This document shows positions 1 through 11,879 of a stretch of DNA of 64,000 nucleotides, in pieces. The translations under genes were made by a program, and so were the position numbers. Source of the DNA: Cladopsammia gracilis (lineage: Eukaryota; Cnidaria; Anthozoa; Scleractinia; Dendrophylliidae); contig JAJGOT010000131.1 in assembly GCA_022457155.1 (NCBI GenBank), positions 742,001 to 806,000 on the forward strand, in the 5' to 3' direction. Under the pieces are notes generated by a model. It made no database searches, was not told the DNA's origin, and worked only from the letters and a program-made list of their open reading frames with translations. The number at the start of each line of letters is the position of its first letter. Position 1 is the first letter of the stretch.

Positions 1-797
1 ACTGATCTCTGAGTCATCAAATTGATGGTTATGCTCTGAACTATTTCGTTTTGTTTCAATAGTATATTCCACGTTTGCTTGGGAATAGGAAGGAATGTTC
101 CTGAGTTTCATCGCATTGCTTTTCTCCAGGAATTTTATCGCGCCTTTAGCACATTGATTCCAATTTCCATTTTGGTAACCAAGCTCCTGTGATGGTAGCG
201 ATATACTAAGGTTTTCTTCTGTTTCTTCATCCGAAATCTCTTTTGACTCCAATTCCTCTTGATATGAGCCTGTTTGGACTTTTCTGTTCTTTCTCTGTTC
301 TAGTTCTGCGGACATATTATGTTCATGGCGCTTGTTCAGCCAGTTGTCATACCCCTCGTTATCTGGACTGGATCCTCTGCTCACCAACCCGTTTGACTCT
401 GATACGTCATCACTCCGTTCCTTCCATCTTGTAATATCATCGCGAGGGCGTCGGTTGGGTATTCCCTTTCTGGAGCGCCGGTGGGCTACAGATTTTGATA
501 TAAGTTCCACAGCATTGTCAATAGTAACTGGTGTTTCCTCCTCGTCTTCGCTATCCGGCTTTTGGGCTTCCACCGCTTTCCTCTCTGACTCATTTTCTTC
601 AAAGTCGTATCCAAAGTCGCTTGTTTGGATTATTGATTCCTTCTTGCCCTTTTTATTACTTTCCACGCCCAAAGAAACTGTAATCTCTTGAGGTTTTCGA
701 TTTCGAGGAACTTCAATTTCGTCCCCGAAAAATTGTTTTTGCTTCTTAGCTGGCGATTCGGTTTCTGTGAAGCCAAACATGAAATGCGTGGCCATTC
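1..797 (-). CDS. Hydrophilic protein exon, open at left window edge
   Basis: A 265-codon reading frame with no stop runs on the minus strand from an ATG at 795-793 to the edge of the window. Just before it is a good splice acceptor (TTTCCTGTTTAG, next bases GAATGG), so this is probably an internal or second exon entered in phase 1. The protein is charged and low in hydrophobics. It has a basic KKQK patch near residue 17, acidic runs such as SEDEEE and SDEETEEN, and several dibasic sites (RRSRKG, RRPR). No domain was recognised. The lack of stops over 795 bases in AT-rich DNA is the main support. The ATG may be the true start, or the frame may be joined to the candidate signal-peptide exon at 2021-2123, whose phase fits. 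The 3' end is outside the window. Confidence 0.6.
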
Positions 798-1080
798 CTA
801 AACAGGAAATATGTAATTACAATAAGTGTAAGTAGTATACTGAGCGCGCATCAAAGTAACACTAGTTTAGCTTGTGGTATCTCTAGAATATAGAGGTGAT
901 GTCTTATATGTGACCTATCATTTTCGTTTAACGTTTATCGTTTTTCAGCTATTTCAGACCCTATCATTTAAAATACATTTGATCCTCTATTGATCGTTGT
1001 TATGCTTCAGTTCGGAAAATATCAATTATGGTATCAGCTCAAGACAATACCCTCTAAACGATAAAACATTCCTTGTCATT

Positions 1081-1254
1081 GGCCGTTTTCATACTAGAGA
1101 CGCATTATCCGTCTGGACGAACTGGGGCAAACATTTGTAGTTTGTCTGGTTATGCGTCCCTAGTATAAAGACGGGTACAAGACGCATTATCCGTCTAGAC
1201 GAACTATCTTTCGTAGTGCGTCGTTCAAGACGCATTTCGAAAGATAGTTCGTCT

Positions 1255-1296
<42 letters not shown>

Positions 1297-1321
1297 CATA
1301 ACAGGACGAACTATAAATGTT

Positions 1322-1352
<31 letters not shown>

Positions 1353-1447
1353 TCTAGGTTGTTCGTCCCGTCTTTACACTAGACGCATAACATGACAGAC
1401 GCATTAATCGTCTGGACGGACAATGCGTCTCTAGTATAAAAACGGCC
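1081..1447. mobile_element. Foldback MITE with layered inverted repeats
   Basis: The ends are inverted copies of GGCCGTTTT followed by TACTAGAGACGC-type sequence, flanked by ATT on both sides. Inside, the motif GACGCATTATCCGTC occurs repeatedly in both orientations, so the element can fold into nested hairpins. There is no coding potential. The rest of 798-2020 holds no gene I can support; 1785-1835 resembles a dispersed repeat also seen near 35970-36010. Confidence 0.75.
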
Positions 1448-2020
1448 ATTTACGCCCTAGAAAGGAAATATGGATATATTATTAAGTTGTTTTATGCTTT
1501 ATTATAAACGATAATAGCTAAAGCTATGGGATTGGAATAAACAAAATAATCATTTGACATGTCCGTCTTTTTTCATGACATTATCGGCCGTATAGTAACG
1601 GCGTCTTTTTCAACATCAAGAGAGGATGAAATAAGAGAACAAATCCCCCATACATGGGCCTCTTTCAATGATAATTTTTTTCAATCTATGTTTAGAGCGT
1701 GGTCATAGTGCGCGGCTATTTTAAGGAAGACACCTGATTGGTCAGTTGTAATGACGTGGTGAAATTTAAGAGTTGGCGGCTTTGCTGTTCTGGGGCCCGT
1801 TTCTCAAAGGTCCCGATAACTTTTCGGGCCCGGAGCTAGAACAAAAAAATCTCACCTTCGCTTTCACGTCCTTGTCTCTGTTCCTTTATACTCGCGGATT
1901 CCCCACTGCTTTCAGTTCCTTTTATTTTCAGAAACTGACGAAGCTTTTCTCGAATGCTCATTACGCTCGGGATGACAAACACACGGAGAAACGCGATCAC
2001 ATCTTTCTATTTCGATTTAC

Positions 2021-2123
2021 GATCTGAGTGAATATTGGACGTCAACACGACGGCGGCGACCACGACGGCGGGAAAAATCTTCGCAATGACATATGATCCT
2101 CTGATCATTGGCCGCGCGACCAT
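2021..2123 (-). CDS. Candidate first exon with signal-anchor-like peptide
   Basis: The minus strand starts at ATG 2123 (MVARPM..., second in-frame ATG at 2108). It encodes a basic start followed by a hydrophobic run FPAVVVAAVVL, like a signal peptide or anchor. It ends at a possible donor (GATC, then GTAAAT) in phase 1, which joins in frame to the exon at 797. Two overlapping frames are also open here, and the GC-rich 2040-2130 stretch could simply be a promoter. The link to the 1-797 exon rests only on phase and position. Confidence 0.3.
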
Positions 2124-2966
2124 GGGGACGAGAACTAAAATAACTTTCACCACGTGACGCGAAGCTTAAAACAGATTGAAAAAAACTATCATGGGGCATA
2201 GGAATGTGTTCTCTTTGTTCATTCTCAACATAAATTTCGCTGCCGGGAAATCCGTCGATAATCCAGCGGTTCGACAGTTGTGTTATTATTTTCAATCCCA
2301 GACAATTCAAAACAGTAAATCCAACTCCCTCGAGATGCATTCCTGACAATAAAAACTCAACCGCCGGACTAGAATATTTTTTTCACAGAGTTCGAGGTTT
2401 GGTTAATACTTATTTTTATTTTTCGGCATATACAACTATAGATTTTACTTTCACCAAAATGATTTCTCCAAAACCTTCACGATCCAGACGATCGCCTTGA
2501 GAGATTAAAGAAACCGCTCTTGTGCTCAAACCGCAAAGAAAATCTGCAACGGAATAAATTCTGACGACAATTCAATAAAAAAGAATTGAGATAAAGGACC
2601 GGCTCTTTTTCAAACACGGTTAGAAAATAAATAAATGCATGTATATGCTACGCTGGCAGTGTGCAAACATTTGCAAACAGTCGGCGGTTTTTTAAAATTT
2701 TTTTCCGAGAATTCAAATCCGCCACGTAATTTGCCCAAACATACGGCCGTCGCGTTCACTGCTTTCATACAGTTTGAAATCAGTTCTCGCTCACTTGCAT
2801 GACACATGATATTCATTCATGTAGCATGTGAAAACACTCAGTCAAATTTTTAAATAAAAAAGTCAACGCTAGAAAGCTTTATTTAATAAGCTTCACGAGT
2901 GAACAAGTTGAAATTTCATTGTTCTGTACTCGACATGTCATTGGCTGAAGTAAAAAATGTTGGAAT

Positions 2967-4394
2967 CTATTGTCCCCGTTCTGCTTTGTGATTGGTTAAC
3001 TTTGTTTGGGTGATCTCGGTAACAGTAGCCGCACCGTAAACTGGGTACGTTATGTAAAGGGCTTTCATCTCATTAGCTCCGTAGAGAATTTCAGAACATA
3101 CCATCCCGTTCTTCAGGGCGCCATTTCCACTCATCTTCAGTCAAACGATGGCCATTTGTAAAAAACACCTTCTTCGCTATTTTTCTTCCTTTATCATCGT
3201 TTATCTGTAATTTCATTTCTGGGCTGCTGCTGCTGCTTACTGTAAAATAGAAATAAGTAATTTCAAATTGTACTTGTGCATTTGACGAGTGGTCAACAGA
3301 AACATCTAATATAACTATCGTAATGAACGTCTGCGTCTTTGGTTTCCAGTCGTGAGTTCATTTTCACTAACTAAGGATATATTTTCCACATCCTTTTCTT
3401 TGCCAATTTTGCAGCGATCTGTGACAATGGCTGTCAATAAATAATACAGATTTTCCTTTCTAACAGGACCTCAACTATGCAACGTGGGTGGATGAACTTA
3501 TTCCTGATCTGCCCAAGACCGGCTGATAATCAATGGATTGGTTGACCACTAGGAAGTTAAATTGAACATGTCAAAATATCTACACCACTACAAGGCTAAC
3601 GAAGTGCAACATTGCGCCCATAGTTAAAGGGACGGTTTCACGGTTCGGCGCAAGTGCACACTCAGATTAAAATGCTTTATTCGCTCGGCTTACCAATTTT
3701 ATCGGTTAAAAAAACACTCACATTTACTTCAATAATGACATACTATAATTACTCCAAACAAAGCAAAGGATGACCAAAATTCACAGAAAATTTCAACGGA
3801 TTACACCGACAAACTCAAGACTGAATAAAACCTTGGCTGTTTCTTGGTGTTGCGGATCACCAAATGACGTCATCTTTAGTCCTTCTACGCTCTCATATTT
3901 ATCACCAAAAATTTTTGACCCGAAGGATTTATTCTACGCTCTGGTGGCTTTCATGGTGCACATTGGTATATATAATCATCCTTTCAATGAGCGACATTTT
4001 CACGGGCAAATTTCCCGCTGGAGTTATCTACTCGCTTCCGATTGGTCTAAACAATGAATTTAAATGGCTTACTTTATAGCTTGCACATGCGCCGAACCGT
4101 GAAACCCTCCCTTTAACACTTATTCTACCTTACCTGTGCTTTCACCAGAACACCACTGCTGCCCTCTTGTACCATTAAAGCGAGATTTCTGTTTGGTCAA
4201 AACCAATCCTGTTTCTTCTCCGTGTGCTGCTCCTTGTTCTTCGCAAATCTGGAACTTTAGCCCTGTAACACTGACATCTGTACAACAAATTAAAGGACTG
4301 ATTTTTTAAACTAAATTATCTCAGTTTCATATTGTTCAGTTTTTCACTGATAGCTAACATACTGTCAGAGGCGAATGCTCATTTCGTAACGTTT
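2967..4394 (-). pseudogene. Decayed copy (copy 0) of the tandem module-gene family
   Basis: Two module exons keep their frames and splice sites: 4134-4277 (48 codons, starts DVSVTG, contains QQWCSGES) and 3102-3239 (46 codons, contains FFTNGHRLTE and KWR). Both are phase 1-1 like the intact copies. A possible last exon at 2967-3040 encodes 24 residues (VYGAAT...), unlike the short last exon of other copies. The first exon at about 4350-4394 keeps its donor, but a TGA lies in frame and the upstream half with the start codon is lost. A TTAA-flanked element sits in the intron between the two module exons, and its promoter block is about 4 kb away at 8.5 kb behind more insertions. The middle module seen in intact copies is missing. 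I judge it broken, though a new first exon cannot be excluded. Confidence 0.6.
3624..4116. mobile_element. TTAA-flanked piggyBac-like MITE
   Basis: TTAA occurs at both ends (3624-3627 and 4113-4116), with inverted ends AGGGACGGTTTCACGGTTCGG. Comparison with the related intron at about 17310-17400 shows the empty-site sequence continuing on both sides, so the insertion was clean. ORFs inside (3770-4079) are not convincing. Confidence 0.85.
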
Positions 4395-5202
4395 GTCCCA
4401 AAAATTGTGGCCCTCCTTTCGTTTCTATTTATATAAGAAAAAATGGATAAAAAACGATTGCGAGAAAGCCAACAAATTTAAATGCGTTTCGTTGACCAAA
4501 TTCAAATCTTTGCATTGTGCAATTTAAAATAAGGCAAGTTGTTGCTTGAAAGCGATGAAATCACTATAAACATTCACAAAATGCTTGTTTGGTTGGTTGT
4601 TTTTTTTTTTTTTTATTGTGAAGCGCTTGTTACCTCAAATTGTTTTTGACCATCCGTAGTAGCCTTTTACAGCACTGTAAACGATTGTTAAGAAACTTCA
4701 AAGGCTTTAAAGAAACGATTTCAAGACAAACTAGTGAATAGTATTTCCGAAATTTAAGTTGTAAAACTTATTTTTCCGACGCGTTCCCTCAAACAATCGT
4801 AAACTTCATCAGGGAGTTTCACAAAAAGCCATTTAATTTAATTCAGCTCATATTAATTTTTACCTCTTTAATACATTTTACAAAGAGACATAAACGTGTA
4901 AATACATCAGATAAGTGTTTCTATTGAAACGTAAGTCAGACTTAGAACTGGAACGCTTTTAGAAAGGAGCTCACACCACAAGTACGTACCAAGTGCACTT
5001 CAAGTGCACTTTAGAAAACTAGTGAGAGCCGGCCTATTATCTCCCACGAGTGAGCGAAGAAAACGCGTGAGAGATATTATCAACACAAGAAGATAAAATT
5101 CTTATCCAAAAACGGACATGTAATATTCTGTTTATTATATAGATATCGATTAAATATCAAGAGAGAAGGCATTTTTCACCGCTTCAATTTAATTGCAGTA
5201 TT

Positions 5203-5817
5203 TTAACCCTCGGACGTACAAAGGAGGGGGGGGGGGGGTGGTTGCCACCCCCCCTCTCAAGGTTTTTCTCCGATATTTTCAAGACCATTTTAAGATTAGC
5301 ACATGCCGTTTTTAGTAGCTGTTCATTTATCCTTGAGACACATTTTGGTAAAGTTTGGCGGCAACCGGTTGCTATGGTAACGAGATATGACGTCCTAAGT
5401 AACATGTGGTCAACCCATATTTGACGAAAAAAGCGTGTTTTTCACCTTTTTTCAGCGAAAAAAACATACAAAATGCTACCAAAAGCATCAAAATGTTTGA
5501 TTGTATGTTATTTTGCAACTCTAGCAAACAATATTTGCAATTTCCGCATTTTTCTGATAAATTTGAATTTTTAGCAAAATCCAAGATGGCGGCCACCTTG
5601 GCGGCCATTTTGGATGATGTCACGGACCCCCAGTAGCGCCCCAACCCATAATATTTACCTTATCTTGTAGAGCACATCGCGGGCTATCTATTAGATGTAA
5701 AATATTTCCGAAATATTACAACATCGCAAAAACCCAAGGGGGGGCTGCAGCAACCCCCCCCCCCCCCACCTTGTACCACGGTTGGGGTATACGTTTGCGT
5801 GTACGTCCAAGGGTTAA
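5203..5817. mobile_element. TTAA-flanked MITE with G/C-run subterminal arms
   Basis: TTAA lies at 5203-5206 and 5814-5817. The inverted ends are CCCTCGGACGTACA and TACGTCCAAGGG. Next to each end are long G or C runs that pair with each other. The interior carries an AAGATGGCGGCC-type motif near 5583, also seen at promoters. 4400-5200 holds nothing I can identify. Confidence 0.8.
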
Positions 5818-5867
5818 TCACAGTTTATAATTAATGCACTGATCTAAAAACTGGCGTTTCTCCTCCC

Positions 5868-6128
5868 TTAAACCTTTAAAGCTCATCGATCGTCGATCGT
5901 CGATCGTTACGATCGACGATCGCTGCGATTCTTGCGACCCTTGCGATCATATGGAAACCAAAACATTGCGATCCTTGCGATCCTTGCGATTGCGATCGCA
6001 GAAATAGAAAAATTTCTATCTCTGCGATCGCAATCGCAACAATCGCAACGTTTTGGTTTCCATATGATCGCAAGGGTCGCAAGAATCGATCGCTGCGATC
6101 GATGCGATTATATGGAAACCAGGCTTAA
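5868..6128. mobile_element. Palindromic MITE built of GATCGC motifs
   Basis: A long palindrome centred near 6010, made of repeats of TTGCGATC / GATCGCAA and bounded inside by TTTCCATATGATCGCAAG copies. The right end reads ACCAGGC then TTAA (6125-6128), the same end as the element at 36643-36849. The left end is degenerate. Confidence 0.7.
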
Positions 6129-6378
6129 GCGATCAAGAGATCAAGTTTAAGAAAATAGAGAAATTCTAGTGTAGCTTAGTATTTCATTGATATCTATATA
6201 ATAATATTTAATATTTCTTAAATTTCGAGCTGAGAGAACAGCTTTTGCCTTGTGTTCCGATGTAAGGCCTCATTCAGGCAGGTACTTCACTGAAAGCTTT
6301 ATGATTTTACTTAATAAGAAATTCAACTTCATTTCAAACGATTTGCTTTTCTTATCCAAATTTCCCATTCACACAAAG

Positions 6379-7427
6379 TTAAAAGAGGGTGGCAAAGGGG
6401 TTTTACGTGACGCGTGATTGCCCCAAAATTAACCGCGTGATGCGTGATTGTGCCCAAATTAACGGCGTGATGCGTGATCAGATAGCGCAGCGTGATGCGT
6501 GATTTGCTATTTTAGAAGCGCGTGACGCGTGATTTACCTTTTATTTTTCCGTGATACTAACGTGAATGCTTTCGACATTCTTTGAAAAACTATAAAGCTT
6601 ACATTCAAAGGACTCAACGTAAATTGTCTAATTGAAGGCCTGTGCTGTCTTTTCTTGATCTTTGTGGTGGGTCCAGAGAATCTGTTTTTGGCATGGCGGG
6701 GACAAAAAACGCAATAAGAAAACTCGAAGCTCACAGGGTAGAAGAGACTTGTCGTAAGACGTTACACTACAACGCCAAAGCGCACTTATCAGACCCGATG
6801 AAGAATTCAAGAAGGAAATCGGAACCATAAGAAAGTAGGCAACATGTCAGGCAGAACAGAAATTACTAGGAGCGCTAATCAAATTCCACTATCGTAACAT
6901 TGATTCAAATCAAAGAAGAAGAGCGAGTAGGCTACTAAGCCAAACGAACATAATATGTCAATCAGCCTAAGAACAAGACACTGAGCCACTCGTTAATGTA
7001 CAAGAGAGAGTCCAGCTCATACAGAAACAATTCGCGCTCCGTGGTGAAAAACATGTCAGAACTTGAGAATGCCAATAATAAATATGTTGAATCTCATCCT
7101 CGTGTGCTCCCTGAGTCTTGATAAACGGAAGGTCTCAGATACACGAAAATATCTGAATAAGAAACACATTGACCGTCAACACCCTTTATTTCATTTTAAG
7201 ATTCATGAATTAACATGCAATCCTTCCAAAAAAAATTGAATACAATATCAATACATTCAATAGGTAGGCCTACGCTGACTCTACGTTGTTTTGTTACCAT
7301 TTCAATGCCGGATTACTCCTTATTTAAGTGACGCGTGATTGCTTAAAAATTTTCTCCGTGATGCGTGATTTCACTTAAAAATTCGGCGTGATGCGTGATC
7401 GGTACCCCCCCTTTGCCACCCTCTTAA
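6379..7427. mobile_element. 1.05-kb TTAA element with subterminal CGTGATGCGTGATT repeats
   Basis: TTAA is at 6379-6382 and 7424-7427. The inverted ends are GAGGGTGGCAAAGGGG and CCCCTTTGCCACCCTC. Inside each end are multiple copies of CGTGATGCGTGATT (five near 6400-6535, three near 7328-7400), the kind of subterminal repeat that transposases bind. The interior ORFs (e.g. 6693-6830) show no recognisable domain, so the element is probably non-autonomous. Confidence 0.75.
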
Positions 7428-8500
7428 AAAGGTTCCCACTAATTTCATGCCACTGTATCCAGTACAGTAAATAAACGTTTCAAAATTACAAAGTTCAATT
7501 TCGTATTATGAGAAGGCTACTGAGCATACGACGGCGAACAAGACAGTAAACGTTTCAATCTAGTCCCATGCAAGGAAATAACATAACATATTCAGATTAC
7601 GTACATCGAAGCGGTGAAAATCTAGCGTCTTTTCTTTGGTAAAGTAATCAAATAATACAAATCTACAACGCAAAAAGACTCCGTTTTTCTTTTTCTCAGA
7701 CACTATTCTGTGATTTCAATCGAAACATGCAAACCATTAATAAATAAGACAACCCGAAAGATCAAACTTACGCACGGGTCAACGCCGCGAGACCTAAATC
7801 ACGCAAAGACCGCTCCACGTGTTATACAGAACACTGCAAACGCCGACCAAAACGACCAAAACTGTCACTCTGAACATCAAAACCTATGAAAGTTCGATTG
7901 TTTTCTTCCTTTAACTATAATTGAGGAAAAATAGGCCGAAAAAAGATCAAACAAGAAGATGATAAAGGACGCGCGTGACCGCCACGTGGGATCAGAAAAT
8001 TATGTTACTCACCAGAAGACCTTGGCGAGTTGGTGAACTTATCAATTTTGAACGACTTCAACCAAGAAAACTAAAAGGGGTAGACCCGGGTAAACCCCGG
8101 AATTCTCAAAGAAGAAAGGCTAAATTAACTGTATGTCCCAAATTATTGACGAAAAACAAACATGTAAAGGAATGAGAAGTCCAAGAAAAGGTGTGAAAGT
8201 TCAGTTTACGATAATGTGGCAACTAAAAAACCGAGTAGGTTTACTTTGAGATCAGCTAAGGCAGTCATTGTGCTCGAATGTAACATTTTATTGTAGCCCT
8301 GACGAAGAACGGATATTTCTCTTTAATTCTGCCTGAAAACATTTTCAATTGACATCGCTGAAATCCTTGAAAAGGAACAATTTTTTCAACTCCACGCGCT
8401 GAAATATCTTCTTGTTTGCCGCGAGGACTATTGTTTAAACAACGGCTTGCTATTGGTCAAATCTCGTGATGCACACCGCCTGACCAATATCTATCCTTTT
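7428..8500. other. No gene seen
   Basis: Nothing with coding or repeat structure was recognised here. Short ORFs such as 7975-8175 lack splice context or familiar sequence. Confidence 0.5.
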
Positions 8501-8514
8501 CATAACACGTTTGA

Positions 8515-8592
8515 CAGCATTACTTTCGACCAATAGCTGCATTAGCTCTAGAATGAGGCTCCACATGGCGCAAGTGGTACACATGGCAACGC
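8515..8592 (-). promoter_or_regulatory. Detached X-X2-Y promoter block
   Basis: On the minus strand this reads GTTGCCATG (X-like), TTGCGCCATG (X2-like, one change) and CTATTGGTC (inverted CCAAT) in the same order and spacing as upstream of the intact module genes. No first exon follows nearby; the next lower copy (0) lies 4 kb away behind transposon insertions. Confidence 0.55.
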
Positions 8593-9043
8593 CTCGCTTC
8601 CAGGAAGACGTTATGGAATCGAAACATTTTCCATGAACGTTTTTTCGGCTTTCATTCCAGCATATGGATTTTATTTCAACATTACCTAACACAAGAACTA
8701 TACCTTAAGTGAAAAAAAAAAGGAAATTGCTATCATGTAAAATTCGCAATTTCCTGCTTTTGAAAATATTAGCCTCATTATTTACGGTATATATGTGAAT
8801 TGGGGGATTTACTACAGCGTTCACTAATTAAATAATAGCTGTGAATTTGACTTTCAACATGTTTTGTTTCAGTTTTTAACTCGAATTCTCATTTTAACGC
8901 AGGCAAAGTTTTCATTCGGATCAATGATAAACGAGAATGAAAAAAAAAGTGGCAAGTCATTAGGTGTATTATCTAGCTGTTCCCGAATAATTGCCACTGG
9001 ACGAATACTGACCCACTTATGCTTTATTCTGGACAAAATTGGT

Positions 9044-10096
9044 TTAATAAATAACTCTACCTGGGTTTGAAAAGTAAAAAGCTTTCATCTCTTTCGCTCG
9101 GGGCGAATATCGGCACATACCTTCCTGTTCTTTAGACCGCCATTCCCAATTTCCCTTTTCAGTTAAATGACGATGTCCATTCGTAAAAAACAGCTTCTTG
9201 TCGTCTCTCCATTTTCCTTCATCTTCACTCATCTTTAATTGCATTTCTGTGCTACTACCATCTGTCAAAATAACAGCAAGTAATTTCGAATTATTTTTGA
9301 GTCTTTCAAAAGAGATCGTGATATAAATTATCGCAATATTCCGTCGCGGCTTGGGAACGTTTCAGGCGTGAGTTAATTTTCACAAACTCACGATATAATG
9401 TCTATATCCTTTTCTTTGACAATTTTGCAGCGATCTGTGACAGTGATTTGCAATAAAATAATATACTCAGATTTCCTTTTCTAACAAGTCAGATAAATTT
9501 TTCTCCGATCTGCCCAAGACCGGCCGGTAGATAATGCATATGTGATTTTAAATTGATTCTACCTTACCTTTACTTTCACCAGAACACCACTGCTGCCCTC
9601 CTGTACCATTCAATCGCGATTTCTGTTTGGTCGAAAACAACCTTTTATCTTCACCGTTTGCTCCTTGTTCCTCGCAAATCTGTAACTTTAGCCCTGTAAC
9701 ACTGACGTCTGTACAAGAATTAAATGACCGATTCAGTGATTTTATTCGTTTATGGTCAGTAGTCAACTTGACACTGATTCTAGTAGCTTACCTTTGCTTT
9801 CACCAGAACACCACTGCCGTCCTCCTGTACTATTCAATCGAGATTTCTGTTTGGCCGAAAACAACCTTGTTTCTTCTCCATTTGCTCCTTGTTCTTCGCA
9901 AATCTGTAACTTCATTCCAGTAACACTAACATCTGTACAACAAATAAGATGATCGAGTGAGTGATTTTATAAACTAAATTATCCGCTCACTTTTATATTG
10001 ATCACTGAGTTTTTCGCTGACCGCTAACATACCGTCACAGACGAATAACGTTTTTTCGCGTTCGTTGCTGAAGTCATCTATGCACACTTCGAACAT
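9044..10096 (-). CDS. Module-repeat orphan protein, copy 1
   Basis: Five exons: 10033-10096, 9792-9932, 9568-9708, 9121-9261, 9044-9060 (TAA at 9044-9046), giving 167 residues. Exon 1 starts MFEVCIDDFSNE and ends EKTLFVCD. The next two exons each encode a module starting DVSVTG, with QICEEQGANGE, LFS(A/T)KQKSRLN and QWCSGESKG. The fourth encodes DGSSTEMQLKMSEDEG, KKLFFTNGHRHLTE and WEWRSKEQEG. The last adds GRVIY and stop. All internal junctions are phase 1 with good GT-AG sites. The modules align with each other, so the protein is three diverged copies of one ~47-residue unit behind a short cap that itself resembles half a module. There is no signal peptide or membrane segment, so probably cytosolic or nuclear. 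I do not know this family. The promoter block lies about 190 bp upstream, and an AATAAA follows the stop near 9024. Confidence 0.7.
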
Positions 10097-10280
10097 AGTG
10101 TCCCTTTCCTTTTATTTTCAATTTCAAACAGCAACTCGCAACGCAGTAATTTCGAATTTGATGGCAAAAAATATTTCCGTGTAATCGTTATTGACACCAG
10201 CCGCCGTTGGTCGCACTGTAGCGATTTGGACCGCTCTTTATTGCTTATGGTAATACCAACACCTATTTTTCTGATCATTT

Positions 10281-10346
10281 TCAACCAATGGCTGTATTAG
10301 CTTTAGAACGAGGCTTTCATGACGCAAGCAGTACACATGGCAACCC
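10281..10346 (-). promoter_or_regulatory. X-X2-Y (SXY-like) promoter block, copy 1
   Basis: On the minus strand, 5' to 3': GTTGCCATGTGTAC (RFX/X-box half site), TTGCGTCATG (CRE/X2-like), about 27 bases, then CATTGGTTG (inverted CCAAT, NF-Y/Y box). The block is about 190 bp upstream of the first-exon ATG. The order and strand match the X1-X2-Y arrangement known from vertebrate MHC class II promoters. Function is inferred. Confidence 0.55.
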
Positions 10347-10825
10347 CTCGCTTTTAGAAAGTCATTTTGAAATCAAATCATCTTTCATTGAACGTTTTGC
10401 CAGCTTTTATTCCAGCGTATCAATATGATTTTAAAACAGTTACCTGACAGAAGGATTTTACCTTAAGTAAAAAAAGAATGGAAATTAGTTAATTGAAATG
10501 CTATCGTGTAAAATCCTCAATTTCCTTTTCACTGTTTTAAAAAATATTAGCCTCATTATTTGCAGTATATATGTGAATTGGGGAATTTACTACAGCGTTC
10601 ACTAATTAAATAATAGCTGAGAATTTGACTTTCAACTTGTTTTGTTTCAGTTTTTAACTCGAATTCTCATTTTAACGCAGGCAAAGTTTTCATTCGGATC
10701 AATGATAAACGAGAATGAAAAAAAAAAAAAGTGGCAAGTCATTGGGTGTATTATCTAGCTATTCCCGAATAATTGCCACTGGACGAATACTGACCCACTT
10801 ATGCCTTTTTCAGGACAAAATTAGT

Positions 10826-11879
10826 TTAATAAATAACTCTAACTGGGTTTGTAAAGTAAAAAGCTTTCATCTCTTTCGCTCGGGGCGAGTATCGGCACAT
10901 ACCTTCCTGTTCTTTAGACCGCCATTCCCAATTTCCTTTTTCAGTTAAATGACGATGTCCATTCGTAAAAAACAGCTTCTTGTTGTCTCTCCATTTTCCT
11001 TCATCTTCACTCATCTTCAATTGCATTTCTGTGCTACTACCATCTGTCAAAATAACAGCAAGTAATTTCGAATTATTTTTTAGTCCTTCAAAAGAGATTG
11101 CGATATAAATTATCGCAATATTCCGTCGCGGCTTGGGAACGTTTTAGGCGTGAGTTAATTTTCACAAACTCACGATATAATGTCTATATCCTTTTCTTTG
11201 ACAATTTTGCAGCGATCTGTGACAGTGATTTGCAATAAAATAATATACTCAGATTTCCTTTTCTAACAAGTCAGATAAATTTTTCTCCGATCTGCCCAAG
11301 ACCGGCCGATAGCTAATGCATAATGTGATTTTAAATTGATTCTACCTTACCTTTACTTTCACCAGAACACCACTGCCGTCCTCCTGTACCATTCAATCGC
11401 CATTTCTGTTTGGTCGAAAACAACCATTTATCTTCACCGTTTGCTCCTTGTTCCTCGCAAATCTGTAACTTTAGCCCTGTAACATTGACATCTGTACAAG
11501 AAATAAAAGACCGATTCAGTGATTTTATTTTATGGTCAGTAGTCAACTTAACACTGATTCTAGTAGCATACCTTCTTTGCTTTCACCAGACCACCACTGC
11601 CGTCCTCCTGTGCTATTCAATCGAGATTTCTGTTTCGTCGAAAACAACCTTGTTTCTTCTCCATTTGCTCCTTGTTCTTCGCAAATCTGTAACTTCATTC
11701 CAGTAACACTAACATCTGTACAACAAATAAGATGATCGAGTGAGTGATTTTATAAACTAAATTATCCGCTCACTTTTATATTGATCACTGAGTTTTTCGC
11801 TGACCGCTAACATACCGTCACAGACGAATAACGTTTTTTCGCGTTCGTTGCTGAATTCATCTATGCACACTTCGAACAT
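10826..11879 (-). CDS. Module-repeat orphan protein, copy 2
   Basis: Exons 11816-11879, 11572-11715, 11351-11491, 10903-11043, 10826-10842, giving 168 residues. Same architecture as copy 1: cap, two DVSVTG/QWCSGES modules, one DGSSTEM/WEWRSKE module, short VRVIY end. Differences from copy 1 are few: IDEFSN for IDDFSN in the cap, one extra codon giving GESKEG at the end of the first module, WRDN for WRDD in the last. The AATAAA after the stop in copy 1 is changed here, though ATTAAA overlaps the stop codon. All splice sites are intact. Confidence 0.7.

Noticed and set aside
9627..9952. Plus-strand ORFs of up to 98 codons over the module exons
   Set aside because: They are antisense shadows of the module exons; splice sites and phases fit only the minus strand.
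10078..10284. 68-codon minus-strand ORF upstream of copy 1, repeated in copies 2 and 3
   Set aside because: It overlaps the promoter-to-start region in another frame and its similarity between copies is no higher than that of the introns. It lacks a counterpart in copy 4, so I treat it as 5' flank.
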